From: Anisus vortex
Taxonomy: Eukaryota > Mollusca > Gastropoda > Planorbidae
Assembly (NCBI GenBank): GCA_949126835.1
Contig: OX421497.1
Location: 41,748,226-41,812,225, forward strand
Length of the DNA: 64,000 nucleotides
Direction of reading: 5' to 3'
Position numbers and translations under genes: made by a program. The notes beneath the pieces are model-generated. The model worked only from the letters and a program-made list of their open reading frames with translations. It was not told the origin of the DNA and did not search any database. Shown here piece by piece: positions 44,671-55,792 of the stretch (position 1 is the first letter of the stretch; each line of letters starts with the position of its first letter).

Positions 44671-45411
44671 GTCCACAATCCCCCTGTGGCCAGACCCGTG
44701 TAGATATCGTTGATAATTCTCGTTTGTCCTAGGGTAGACTTTAGTTATTATTATATATATTTCAGTATTACACGAACTCTCCTTATGGTCCTGGGCACAA
44801 ACTCAGGATTTGCGTTCTAACAGTTCCTTTCCTTGACGTTGTAGTTATAAATAAATATTATAGTATTGTAAACAACAAAATAGAATAGTAACTTGACGAG
44901 GAATCCTCAGAGTAAATGACTGGTGGTAAAGTATATACAATAGGTGTAATATTTACAGCAATAATAGAATAGTGCCAACACAAGCGTCCATAACAAGCTC
45001 AAAGAAAAGTATCTACAAAACTAACTCTCTGCAAAAACTCTGCAGAAAACTGACTGCTTTTTTAAGACAACGCGAATCATTAAATACTCTTGTGGTAGTG
45101 CGTGGAACAGACCTATTACTAGGAGGGGTGAAAATAATGGTATCATTACAAAACTCATGATAAAAATGATAGGAACTCCCCTGTACGAGAATAATAAACT
45201 ATTCCTAGCCACTCCGAGAATTTGAGGTCAGCATAAACACGGAATCCCAAGATTACCAAGAATCTTTCGCCTTCGTACTAAAAGTCAAGGAAATGGAAAA
45301 ATTAAGCCCCGCCCACAAAATCTTGCGTAGGGAGAAAAAGAGAGGGGGGAATATGTAATGTGTGTTTCAATATTTGGAACTACAAACATGTGACAGCGCC
45401 TTGTCCTTAAA
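44671..45411. other. No gene recognised
   Basis: Intergenic; short frames without recognised domains. Confidence 0.35.
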
Positions 45412-45668
45412 CATGAGGCACTGTGGCCTAGTGGCGATCCGAACGTTCTGGGTTCGAATCCTTGTGGCGGCTAGGATTTTTTCCCGGGACTTGAAAGTGT
45501 CCCTAAGTCTAACCAGCTCTGATGGGTACCTGACATTAGTTGGGGTCAAGTAAAGGCGCCTGGGCATTGTGCTGGCCATACATCCCCTAGTATACCGTGG
45601 CCACAGAAACTGGTGAACGCTGCTTCATCAGCCCTATGATAATTTTGGTCCGAAGGGTGCTTTACTTT
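45412..45668 (+). mobile_element. SINE family S
   Basis: GGCCTAGTGGCGATCCGAAC and GGGTTCGAATCCTTG (box B), then full body and TCCGAAGGGTGCTTTAC tail. The head has a deletion between the boxes. Confidence 0.82.
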
Positions 45669-45895
45669 TGGTAACGATCACTGTGTGTCGATCTCTATAT
45701 CCCGTTTCACTTTCTTGTAGAAGAAACCTGCACTATCTGTAAATCAATAATGGTTGAGAAGATCTATCTTAATCTTAACCATAGATTCAATCACAGATCG
45801 CAAGTGTAATGATGAGATCTTTGCAATCAATCGTTCCTTAACTTAAACAGTCAAAGTCCAGTGTGATTTTGCCACGCAGTATCGTATCCATTAAT

Positions 45896-46507
45896 CGGTA
45901 CGTGACGTTTTGGCGCAGCTGTTTTGGCGCGACCGTTTTGGCGCAGCCGTTTTGGCGCGGGACGTTTTGGCGCGAGCCGTTTTGGCGCGGGACGTTTTGG
46001 CGCGAGGAAATAATTGAGAAAAACATTTTTGTTGTTGTATTATAAATGAAACTAATAATAAATAATTATTATTTTAAACGATGTAGGCCTACTTTAATGC
46101 ATTTAAAGAACTATTAAAGTGTAAAAACTTTGTTTTTTTTTATATTTGCATAAAGACTTAAGTATTTATTTGTGGGCATAAAATGCTTATCTATTTATCT
46201 GTTTATGTATATGTCGTCTTAATAAGGAAGTTTTTTGTTGTGTTTTTTTTTTATTCAACCCCTAGAACGTTAGGCCTAATATGCGAAAATTACGCGTGCT
46301 AGTCTTTCAACAAAATTCTAATAACTACACATGTTCATGAAGTAACTCAGTGGCCACACCTTTAAAAAAAAAATGATGTGATGTGTTTTTAGTCCATCGC
46401 GCCAAAACGTCCTGCGCCAAAACGGCTGCGCCAAAACGTCCGTCGCGCCAAAACGGTCGCGCCAAAACGGTCGCGCCAAAACGGCTGCGCCCAAACGTCC
46501 TGCTTCG
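45896..46507. mobile_element. Fold-back element with GCGCCAAAACG repeat arms, 612 bp
   Basis: Left arm (45896-46008) is seven tandem words of the type CGTTTTGGCGC; the right arm (46398-46507) is the inverse GCGCCAAAACG repeated seven or so times; the middle is AT-rich. Flanked by the direct repeat CCATTAAT (45888-45895, 46508-46515). No coding potential. Confidence 0.85.
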
Positions 46508-46544
46508 CCATTAATTATGCTGACATACGTTATTTTTACTTGAA

Positions 46545-46646
46545 TTAAAAAAATCTCCTTCTTGGAGGTCTCTCGCGTGCCACTGAAAATCCCTCTGCGT
46601 GCAAAGTCTGGCACGCTTGCCTTAGGTTTCCGACCCCGTGTTCTAA
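46545..46646. mobile_element. hAT family H right-end fragment
   Basis: CTCTCGCGTGCCACTGAAAA, CTGGCACGCTTGCC and GGTTTCCGACCCCGTG match the last 100 bp of the 1.8-kb elements. Left end absent. Confidence 0.7.
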
Positions 46647-46802
46647 ATCATTGTGATATTTGAAAGTATATTGAAACAATTGTGTCTTCTATCTCTCTCC
46701 TTAATGTCACTTTGATTTTTATGTTTGCATTTTTATTATAAAAATCAATAGCCTACATCTATACAATTTATGTATTTATCATTGTTCCTGCAATTATGCA
46801 CA

Positions 46803-47384
46803 ATTGACAAGTCTTAATTAGGTGTGACCTTTTGAACTGGAATGATCGTGAACTTTCGGTGAAATTTACCGCCATTTTCTTAAACAAAAACCATGCTTTT
46901 GGTGCTGTTTGACAATTGATTTCAACATTGACAACCAGTTCTGGTCTTTTAGAAATATACAAAGGCTACAAGATTAGTTATCTGGAATCCGTTTTTAACA
47001 TCACAAGTGAGTAGGCGATAATTAATACTCAAAGTGTTAGTCGCTTTTGTTTATAAAATAAGTTAGTCAAGAGTTGCGTCCTTGGTAATTAAAAAAAACA
47101 CAATGCGGAGATTCATAAAAAACAACAACACGAAAATTCTTTTGTATCAAGCAATTAGTTTGGGATTATAAATAGGTGATTCATCAAATCTGACATTCAC
47201 AATCCATCGTTTTCTTTTGGCTCCATCTTTTGGAAATGAAATAAATTTTAATTTTCTACATATTTTCGTACAACCAGTAACGTAGCACACAGACATGTTT
47301 CGAAGCAAATAATCGAATAAGACCGGAAATTTTCTTCTTTTTGACCTTTTATGCATGCATAATCGTTAAGACTTGTCAATAAAC
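46803..47384 (-). mobile_element. THAP-bearing element, copy 2, with 14-bp TIRs
   Basis: TTAAGACTTGTCAA at the plus-strand right (about 47368) and its inverse TTGACAAGTCTTAA at left (about 46806) frame the THAP frame and flanking sequence shared with 26350-26890. No clear target duplication seen. About 580 bp. Confidence 0.65.
47147..47296 (-). CDS. THAP zinc-finger N-terminal half (remnant)
   Basis: 49 codons from the ATG at 47296: MSVCYVTGCTKICRKLKFIS then FPKDGAKRKRWIVNV. C-x4-C, FPKD and the following Trp match the THAP N-terminal half. I prefer this start to an upstream ATG (47356) because the upstream part corresponds to sequence with stops in copy 1. The second half of the zinc finger is absent. 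Probably a non-functional exon of a P-element-like or other THAP-carrying transposon. Confidence 0.6.
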   Translation of the reverse strand: MSVCYVTGCTKICRKLKFISFPKDGAKRKRWIVNVRFDESPIYNPKLIA

Positions 47385-47836
47385 TTCTATTAAAAAAACA
47401 AACAATAAAGATATTTGAAATCTATAAATAAAAATCACTGATCTATAAAATCTGTATGTACCTATTAATGCAAATGGGAAGCTACATTTTTCATACACGT
47501 CTTTCATTTCACTTACCCATATAAGCGGGTAATAGCAATAAACCACTTTTAATTAAAACAAATCTATACAATAAAAAGGAAGTCTAAGTCACTTGAAATG
47601 TATTTACAGGTCAGTGTTTAGGAAATATATTTTTATAAATAAGTGAAAGCATTTAACAATAGCGAATGCTTTTTGCATCAGTAATATAGTTTACAAGCCT
47701 AATCCATTCTTTTTTTTTATATATATAGATCAGTGAATTAAAATCCATGGATTGCCTCCCGTTGAAAGCAATAATTGTCTTTCCCAAAATTGTTTCGCTA
47801 TTTTCTTTCTTTTTCATAATTTTTTCATTTTGTTTC

Positions 47837-47987
47837 CAATGGGCCGCATTGCTGCTGAGAGTTAACACCCTTGCCCCTTATACAAGTCAATCTTTTATGA
47901 CTGACTTGTAAATTACAAGTCAGTCATAAAAGATTGACTTGTAAAAGGGGCAAGGATGTTAACTCTCAGCAGCAATACGGCCCATTG
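47837..47987. repeat. 151-bp near-perfect palindrome
   Basis: The arms meet with almost no spacer at 47912. The 75-bp arms differ at only about three positions (for example CATTG/TATTG, CACCC/CATCC). AGTTAACACCCTTGCCCC in the left arm returns inverted on the right. Confidence 0.93.
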
Positions 47988-48175
47988 TTCTTTGTTTTAG
48001 TTTATATTTCATTTCGTCTCGTTTCTTTGAGATCTTTATAAGACATGAACAGTACAAAATATATTTGAAGCCGCTAACGCTAATAGCATGATACAATAAC
48101 CACGTATGTTCATGTTATTTTTACCGAGCAAAGCTTTATCTATGTATCTTTATATTTTTGTAGTGATAAAGCGCG

Positions 48176-48405
48176 CAATATCTTATCTTATACATTACAG
48201 ACGCTCCTTCTATAAAGAAGATTATTGCGTCCTACGCTCATCCGTGGTCCGAGTCTAGTCTTGCATTTTTATTAATGTTTTAAATGATGTTATGTTATTG
48301 GTTTTCCTGGTTTGTTCAGGCAACCCATTCCATGCACGAATGCCACTCGGGAAGAAAGAGTACTTATATGCATTTGTTCTCGCATAAGGGACAAGGAAAG
48401 TGTTT
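48176..48405 (-). mobile_element. LINE family A 3' fragment
   Basis: Well preserved: minus strand encodes PYARTNAYKYSFFPSGIRA then WNGLPEQTRKT, and ends GTAATGTATAAGATAAGATA. Confidence 0.85.
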
Positions 48406-48601
48406 TTGTGTGTTGTTATGTGTGTTGCAGATCATTGTGTGTATGTTTACAAAGTATGTATGTATGTTTGAATACATTTATCTGTCTATCTTGCTATCTA
48501 TTCATAGATCTATCTTTCATTATATCTTTCTAGTCATTCGATCCGCCTGTCTGTCCTACCCTTTATCTATCTTTCTATTTATCTATCTATTTTTCTATTT
48601 A

Positions 48602-48603
<2 letters not shown>

Positions 48604-48674
<71 letters not shown>

Positions 48675-48700
48675 TAATGACATATACATAGAGAGAGAGA

Positions 48701-48732
<32 letters not shown>

Positions 48733-48740
48733 ACAATAAA
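48604..48740. repeat. (AT)n and (GA)n microsatellites
   Basis: About 73 bp of (AT)n at 48604-48676, then GA-rich sequence to about 48733. Preceded by CTAT-type repeats from 48480. Confidence 0.95.
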
Positions 48741-48780
48741 GAGAAACAGTGAGAGTGAAATCAAAAACCACGTTCATTAT

Positions 48781-49904
48781 AAACTATTGATAGATCTATA
48801 ACTGTTGTAAAGTTCAAGAATATTTCTTTCAAATCATTTTTTCACAACATAATCTAGTATCACTGCCAAAATTAAAATCTAGTGTAAAATAAAATGGAGT
48901 CCCAATAATCATTAATTATGTATCAAGATCACTGAACTATATAATACTATATTAACCTTAGCTAGAAAAAAATATCTCTCAACTCGACTAAAACTGGCCA
49001 ACAAGGAAACCAGCCTGCCGGATAAGGGCTTGGGCGCGTGTAATTGTGCGCGTGGAATAACGTCAAAGCCGGTTATTGGTGGGGGGGGGGGGGGGAGTGG
49101 GTGGAGGATTGTTGTGGCGGGGAACTACGGATGTTTCGTTATGACGTGTGGCAAGCGCTAAGGTCATAGAGATAAAAAGATTGTTCTGAATAAACCGTTA
49201 CTTTATTCAGCGGTTGTCAACCTACCCTTTTTTTTTATTGGCTGCAGTGAGTGTCAGAATGTCAAAGAAGGGGGGGGGGGGGCGGAAACGTTGACAATTA
49301 TTTATTTATCTTCAGGACTGCAACATAAACCCAAATTTCAGCTTTTCAAGCCCAGTATATACACTTCGTTTTTCGTGAATTTCTGACTGGGTCACAAAAG
49401 GGGCAATATCTTCGGAAGAGTAACTGACCCTCCTCCAGTTGTCCTATCGGGCTGAAATTTAGCACATAGTCTGGTTGCCGATGACGACTCTATCAATTTT
49501 CATTCCAACCAACGGCTCCCCCTTCCTCCCCCATTCTCTCTTGAATAAGTTTCTCCTGTTTAATTTTCCCACAAGACATGTTTAGATCCAGGCCAACAGA
49601 TGCATATACAGGATTTTCTGCACAGAAGCTTTTGTTATTTTATGGGTTGTTTGAGTTGGGTTTTTTAAAATTCTCACAATTAGATCTAGAGAACTAGGCG
49701 ACAAATTGTCTTGTAACTGTTTCTGTATGTCTCACTGACACAGTGGAGTAATTCGTTTTTACATTGTCCTTCTTACATTTATTTCCAATTATAGTCCACT
49801 TTTTGCTAAAATATTTTATTAGAATTACACCTACAGGTTGTCTTTGTTGGAAGAGAAACTATATCTGCTTACATCTGTCTGTATATCTGTCGGTCAATTA
49901 AACC
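48781..49904. other. No gene recognised
   Basis: Two G-runs (about 49081-49095, 49269-49281). 49380-49520 contains GGGCTGAAATTTAGCACATA, reminiscent of dispersed repeats, single copy here. Confidence 0.4.
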
Positions 49905-50295
49905 TCCCGTGCATCCATCCATCCATCCAATCTATCAATCTATCAATCTATCAATCTATCAATCTATCAATCCATCAATCCATCAATCCATCAATCCATC
50001 AATCCATCAATCCATCAATGTATCAATCAATCAATCTATCAATCTATCTATCAATCTATCAATCCATCTATATATCAATCTATCAATCTATCAATCTATC
50101 AAACTATCAATCTATCAATCTATCAATCTATCAATCTATCAATCTATAAATCTATCAATCTATCAATCTATCAATCTATCAATCCATCTATCCATCTATC
50201 CATCTATCTATCAATCTATCAATCTATCAATCCATCAATATATCAATCCATCAATCGATCTATCTATCAATCCATCTATCTATATATCTATTTAT
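49905..50295. repeat. (ATCA/ATCT)n microsatellite, about 390 bp
   Basis: Compound tetranucleotide: ATCC, then ATCAATCT and ATCAATCC octamers. Long Ile/Ser/Asn frames through it are artefacts. Confidence 0.97.
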
Positions 50296-50755
50296 CACTC
50301 TCATACATAACTAAACATATAATGTAAACTATAAATAATATAGATACTGTACAGTCTCTAATGGTGGTCAAAGAGATAAATATAAGGACTGTCCAGTTAA
50401 CCAAAGTGCCTCAAGGCACTCTTTCCCAACCCTATATAATAAACCTACTAAGATCAATTTTTATAAAGAACTGGTACTGAGAAGTCTAGTATATAATTGT
50501 GAAACGTAGAAAACACCTCCAAAAATAATGTACATTGTGTATTACAAGTCTAAATCCAGGTAATACTGATATTGGTATGAGAGTCTAAATTCTAAATGAA
50601 GCCTAAACAAAAGGCTTAGGATCAATACTCGTAGGAGCCAAGCTGCACGGAGGGTTCATGTTATTACGATGGAAATTACCAACATTCTTAAACAGTTTCT
50701 ACGTAGGGTTCATGTTATTAGAATGGAAGATACCAGGACTGCTAAATTTGGAAAT
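50296..50755. other. No gene recognised
   Basis: AT-rich intergenic DNA; GGGTTCATGTTATTA.GATGG occurs twice (50650, 50706). Confidence 0.4.
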
Positions 50756-50759
50756 CTAT

Positions 50760-51012
50760 TCAAACATACACTGGACAATACATTGTAACATTCATTAAAG
50801 AAGACAGTAGAACATTTATTGGAAAATCTAATTAAACATACACTGGACAATACATTGGAAAATCCACTAAAGAAGACAGTGGAACATTTATTGGAAAATC
50901 TAATTAAACATGCAATGGACAATACATCGGAACATCCATTAAAGAAGACAGTGGAACATTTATTGGAAAATCTAATTAAACATACACTGGACAATACATC
51001 GGAGCTTACATT
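50760..51012. repeat. 72-bp tandem repeat, about 3.5 units
   Basis: Unit starts at ACATACACTGGACAATACAT; period exactly 72 bp (50765, 50837, 50909, 50981). Divisible by three, so both strands stay open: the plus frame at 50819-51181 gives a 24-residue periodic ENLIKHTLDN..KKTVEHLL. Confidence 0.92.
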
Positions 51013-51401
51013 GAATCATCTAGATCTACAGATTAAAAAAACTCCACGCACAGGTATGAGTCGTAAACAACTGAATTCTCAAAAGCCTCATAACTTTATT
51101 ATCGACGGCATCATCCCAGCATTATGTTTCTCTATGACCTTTGAATTATTAATAACTTCTTCTTGTATCGACCTTGCATAGAGTTGTCGATACGGCCCAC
51201 AAATATAAAAAATAGGAAGGTGGCGCCAACCCTATATGGTCGGAGGGGGGGGGGCAGGAGACACACACACACACAACAGCAGGAAATAATCAATTGGATG
51301 CCGGAGAGAAATGCCCAAGAGAGGCTTCGCGCGTGTGGTCAACTAGAAAAAGTAAGTCAATTGTGGTAATGTAGCATCAATGTGGCGAATCGTAAATTTT
51401 A

Positions 51402-51735
51402 TCTTATAAGTTTTACAGACGTTCCCTCTAGTTAGAAGATTATTACACGTCCACTAGGCCCAAAACTTCTGCAAGGGCGGCATGAATCGGTCGGCGGCCC
51501 GGATAGACCGGTGTACTAACCACAGCACCAGTAAACCCAGCTTTTTTTTTTGGGGGGGGGGGGGGGGGAGGGACGGATGGGTGGATAAAAAGAGGCTTGA
51601 AATTGTGCTGGGCACACAATCACCTATTAAGCCATGGAACACGGCTAAAAGCTGGTCGTTCTGAAAAAGATACTTTTTTTTCTTATCTTATACATTACAG
51701 ACGCTCCTTCTATAAAGAAGATTATTGCGTATTAA
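51402..51735 (-). mobile_element. Two LINE family A 3' tips with SINE remnants between
   Basis: 3'-terminal LINE pieces at 51402-51455 and 51678-51735 in the same orientation. Between are a G/T run (51541-51568) and GCTGGGCACACAATCACCTA with AAGCCATGG, a degenerate family S body. Confidence 0.6.
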
Positions 51736-52009
51736 GCTCTGTTTTTAAATCAAACCAAAGACTCAATGTTCTTCTTTGTGATATATTGTGAATGTTAAAA
51801 GTGAATGCATTTGAACATTTTAGATATAATGATTTAAGAAACAAATGTCTATATCTCTTGAAAAAAAAAGTTGCATTGAATTCCTTGACATGAAGCTATC
51901 TCAAATATTTCAGATAAATTTACAGATACTTCTTTTGAGATAAGGTTATTCCCTAAGATAAAGTTACTTGTAATTCTTTAAAATACAGTTACATACAATT
52001 CTTTAAGGA

Positions 52010-52207
52010 AGGGATTGGCAACCTACGCCACGCGTGCCTGACTTGGCACGCAGAGCCTTTTTCATTGGCACTCCCAAATAGGCAATTCAAGTCTCTTCCA
52101 CACAAAAATTAAGTGCTGAAGCAGGATGACTTCTCGGCTGTTGGCACGCTGAATGAATTAGAAATCCTACCTTGTCACACTATTTTCAAAATGTTTCCGA
52201 CCCCTTG
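52010..52207. mobile_element. hAT MITE (family H), 198 bp
   Basis: Ends AAGGGATTGGCAACC and TGTTTCCGACCCCTTG; flanks TTTAAGGA (52002-52009) and TTTAAGGT (52208-52215). Confidence 0.82.
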
Positions 52208-52215
52208 TTTAAGGT

Positions 52216-52889
52216 AAAGTTACAAATATAAAAGTAAATACAGTGCGGAAATGGACAAGCACAGTTTATTAAGCACATTAAAGCAAAGTAAACCAGAGCG
52301 AGAAAAAACAACACGTCAGCAATGGGTCAAAACAATATGGCAGCCAAGCCCTAAGGTCACAATATGAACGGTTGATCGTTTATCTTGTACTGGCGAGGAG
52401 GTACAGGGATAATTGACTATTTTCGTCTTACTCCCCCCCCCCCCTTGGGCCAGTAATTGATCTCCCCCCCCCCCACCACGCAGTTTAAGGTCAGCACATC
52501 ATTTATCATTTGCTAGTTCTATCAGACGGGAACCAAACACAGCCAGGCGTCACCCTCTGTCTCTCTTTATAATTACGTCACAAAACCACGCAAGACTTTT
52601 GATGGGTCGACTAGCTGTTATGCCCGTCAAATTGAAGGCTACCAGAATGACAAATTTGTTGTTTATTTGTTTGTTTATCCCAGTATTAGTACTTAAAACA
52701 TATCTATGTCTGATTGGTTTTAACTTGCCATTCGTAGACTGGATTCTGGGATAGACTGTGTAAATACTGATACGCGGACAGCGGCTTGAGATCAAATTTT
52801 GAGATCAAATTTTGAAAAGAGTTATTTCCCTTGTGTGTTGACGTAGACGGTGTAACAATTTCCACATTTTTACTAGGCTGTTACAAAAA
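52216..52889. other. No gene recognised
   Basis: Intergenic, with C-runs at about 52432-52475 and the TTATGCCCGTC motif at 52618. Confidence 0.35.
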
Positions 52890-53795
52890 GGATGCTTGCT
52901 TTCGCCAACACTGTTCAACATCTTCCTGGAGAGAATCCTGTCAGATGCACTAGAGGATCATGAAGGGACAATCAGCATAAATGGCAGAAAGATCACCAAC
53001 CTTCGATTCGCAGATGATATAGATGGACTCGCCGGGAGTGAAGAAGAATTAGCCAATCTAGTGGAGCGATTGGACAAAACTTCCGCATCCTATGGCATGC
53101 AAATCAGTGCCGAAAAAACTAAATTAATGACTAGTAACACCAGCGGCATCACCACGCAGATCAAGATTGGTGGGCAGAGTTTGGAAACAGTTAGCAGCTT
53201 CAAGTACCTAGGAGCTATTGTATCCGAAGAGGGCTCCAAACCAGAAGTAATGTCCAGGATTGCCCAGACAACAGCATCACTAAAGAGGCTCAAGAAATTA
53301 GCCCTCAGCACCAAAATCGGGCTGATGCGCTCACTGGTCCTCTCCATTTTCTTATATGCTTGCGAGTCATGGACACTAACAGCGGAGCTGGAAAATAAGA
53401 TAAACGCCATGGAAATGAGATGCTTCAGGACCCTGCTCGGTATCTGTTACAAAGACATATCTCCAACACACAGATAAGAAAAAGAATACAACAGGAAATT
53501 GGAAAGTATGAAGACCTGCTGGCCACAGCCAAGAAAAGAAAACTGGAATGGTATGGCCACGTCACCAGAACCAACGGGCTTGCAAAGACCATCCTGCAGG
53601 GTACCACCAGAGGAGGCAGAAAGAGAGGAAGACCAAAGAAACGTTGGGAAGATAATATCAGGGAATGGACAGGTACAAAACTGTGCCAGGCAATGAGAAC
53701 GGCCGAGAGACGGGCGGAATGGAGGAGGCTGGTTTACATGCCATCTGTGGCGCCCCAACGGTCTAACAGACTACAGGATATGTAGGATGTAGGTA
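52890..53795 (+). pseudogene. RTE-like reverse transcriptase fragment, frameshifted
   Basis: Starts in the GCLLSPTLFNIFLE block of the palm, with the catalytic FADD box (LRFADDIDGLAGSEEE), then SFKYLGAIVSEEG, YACESWTLT, MRCFRTLLGI. After a frameshift near 53455 it continues in another frame: KKRKLEWYGHVTR, KTILQGTTRGGRKRGRPKKR, WRRLVYMPSVAPQR, ending near 53785 with a short GTAGG-rich tail. 5'-truncated; endonuclease and most of the RT missing. The style matches LINE reverse transcriptases often annotated as RTE; clade not certain. Confidence 0.88.
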
Positions 53796-54337
53796 GGTAG
53801 GCTACAAAAATATCAACTTTTTTTTCGGTTCTTACGTTAGATCCCAGAACCCCATAATATAAAATTTGGCAAAAAAAAATATTTTTTATCTAGTGCTTAA
53901 TTTGTATACTAATCTATTTTTTAAATCATAACCTTATACCATACCCAAACGTTAATTTTAATTCTAAGTCTGACATCGGAATCTCTTTAGCGTAAGAAGG
54001 ATTTGTCTGATATCATCCCAAACTTCATCCTTTAAACTTTAAAACTAGACCCCCTCCCAATCCTCGTGATCATGGCTAAATGGCATATCAATTCTACTTT
54101 GATTAGTACGGGGACCCAAACCTCGACCCTCAAGTGAGCTCTATGTTTAGACATAATATAGTAAAGACATTAACAGCCACTGCTTAGACTGACCCCAAAA
54201 CCATCCAAACCAAGGTTGTGAAACATTATTCGTCATCAGCCCGTATAAGAAATTTGATACAAAAAAATAAAGGGTCGCCCATACTGAACATTTATTAACA
54301 TTATTAATACAATGATTGTGTACAACAAAATAATAAT
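53796..54337. other. No gene recognised
   Basis: AT-rich intergenic DNA. Confidence 0.35.
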
Positions 54338-54522
54338 AATAATGATAATATTTGTATAGCGCTGCCAACAAACATAATGCAAGCTCAGAGCGCATTTAAC
54401 ATACAACTAAGAACATAAGATATATTCTCTAGGGTAAGAATATAAAACTAATTGATGATTGAAAACTTTACAAACATTGGACGAATCTAATAAATGAAGC
54501 ATTAACCGACCTAACATATAAG
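54338..54522. repeat. Dispersed repeat D, copy 3
   Basis: TATAGCGCTGCCAACAAACA through GCATTAACCGACCTAAC, abutting the SINE at 54523. Confidence 0.75.
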
Positions 54523-54751
54523 TAAGAGAGTAGTGGCCGTGCGGCTGCGCGTTCAGCTGGCGTACCCAAGGTCCCTGGGTTCGAATCCTAGTTCAGGCTA
54601 GTTTCCCCGGGTCTGGAGGGTTTTCGCTGAGTCTACCCAGCTCTGATGGGTACCTGACCTTAGTTGGGGTAAAGTAAAGGCGGCTGTGCATAGTTCTGGC
54701 TACAAAAAGAAACTGGTGAACGCTGATCAATTTGGTCCGACGGGATACTTA
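54523..54751 (+). mobile_element. SINE family S
   Basis: GGCCGTGCGGCTGCGCGTTC head and GGGTTCGAATCCTAG box B, body and GGTCCGACGGGATACTT tail. Confidence 0.82.
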
Positions 54752-55447
54752 GTGGTCTAAAGCATGTTATCTAAGGTAAATATTGAAATAATGAGTTAGA
54801 AGCTCCGTGGGGCCACATAAACACAGGCCGTATTATGGCCCGTAGGACGCTCTGTTGCACTTCCCCGATTTAGACCCATACCGACAAAAATTCAGCACTG
54901 ACCCTTAAAAAAAACATTAACTACTAAAATAACTGGCCCAGATCGAAGCTATTTCAAGACGCCCATTAATTATATCAGAAATGGCCAGGACAAGGAAAGA
55001 GTTATATTAATGAGTTTAGACGTGGTGGTGGCCAGGACTGCCAGGGTGGTACTAAAACTTGGCAAACAAGATGTGTAGCCCCTTCCGCCTTTTGCGCCAA
55101 TTACAGCCATCGAGGTTCGCTGTGTTCCGGTAACACCCACGCGCTATGACATCACCAGCTATTTCTGGAAGGTGGAAGTCAAGAGGAGATAAAAAAAACG
55201 CGAAGTGGACAACTTTATAGATTAATATATTGTTTCAGCTAATGATATAGAATAACACAGACCGCGCACTCTACAAAAGTCGTGGAGAAAAGAATTTGAT
55301 TTACGGAGTAAAGCAAACATCAATGTTCAGACAAAGAAAGGAGAAGTATGTAAACATGATTTAGGTTTTAGAGTACTAACACTGAAATGCCCCGACCGGA
55401 AGTGAAAAGGCATTTTCAACAATAACCAAAGCAATAACCAAAGCTAA
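54752..55447. other. No gene recognised
   Basis: Intergenic sequence with no assignable element. Confidence 0.35.
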
Positions 55448-55792
55448 ATAACTTTTATCTTATATATATTACAGACGCTCTTTCTAAGAGGAAGATTATT
55501 GCGTCCTACGCTCATCCGTGATAATGCATTTTTAAAAGTGTTGTAAGTGATGCAGTGGCGTAGCTAGGGTCACCTGCGCACGGGGACATGACACAAAATA
55601 TGCGCCCCTTCTTATACCGACAGAGTCTGGGGTCTCACTGAGCCCCCAAGAAAATTTTGAAATTGTACGGTTTATATGGTTCATTTTTGAAGCATCTGGT
55701 ATTTTAATGAACTAGAATACAAACTAATAATTCTCTATATGATTGTAAACAATTTATTTGAAAAAAACAAAACTCTACTAATTAATCTAGAC

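Noticed and set aside
49838..50310. Ile/Asn/Ser repeat proteins
   Set aside because: Translation of an ATCA/ATCT microsatellite with no other coding evidence.
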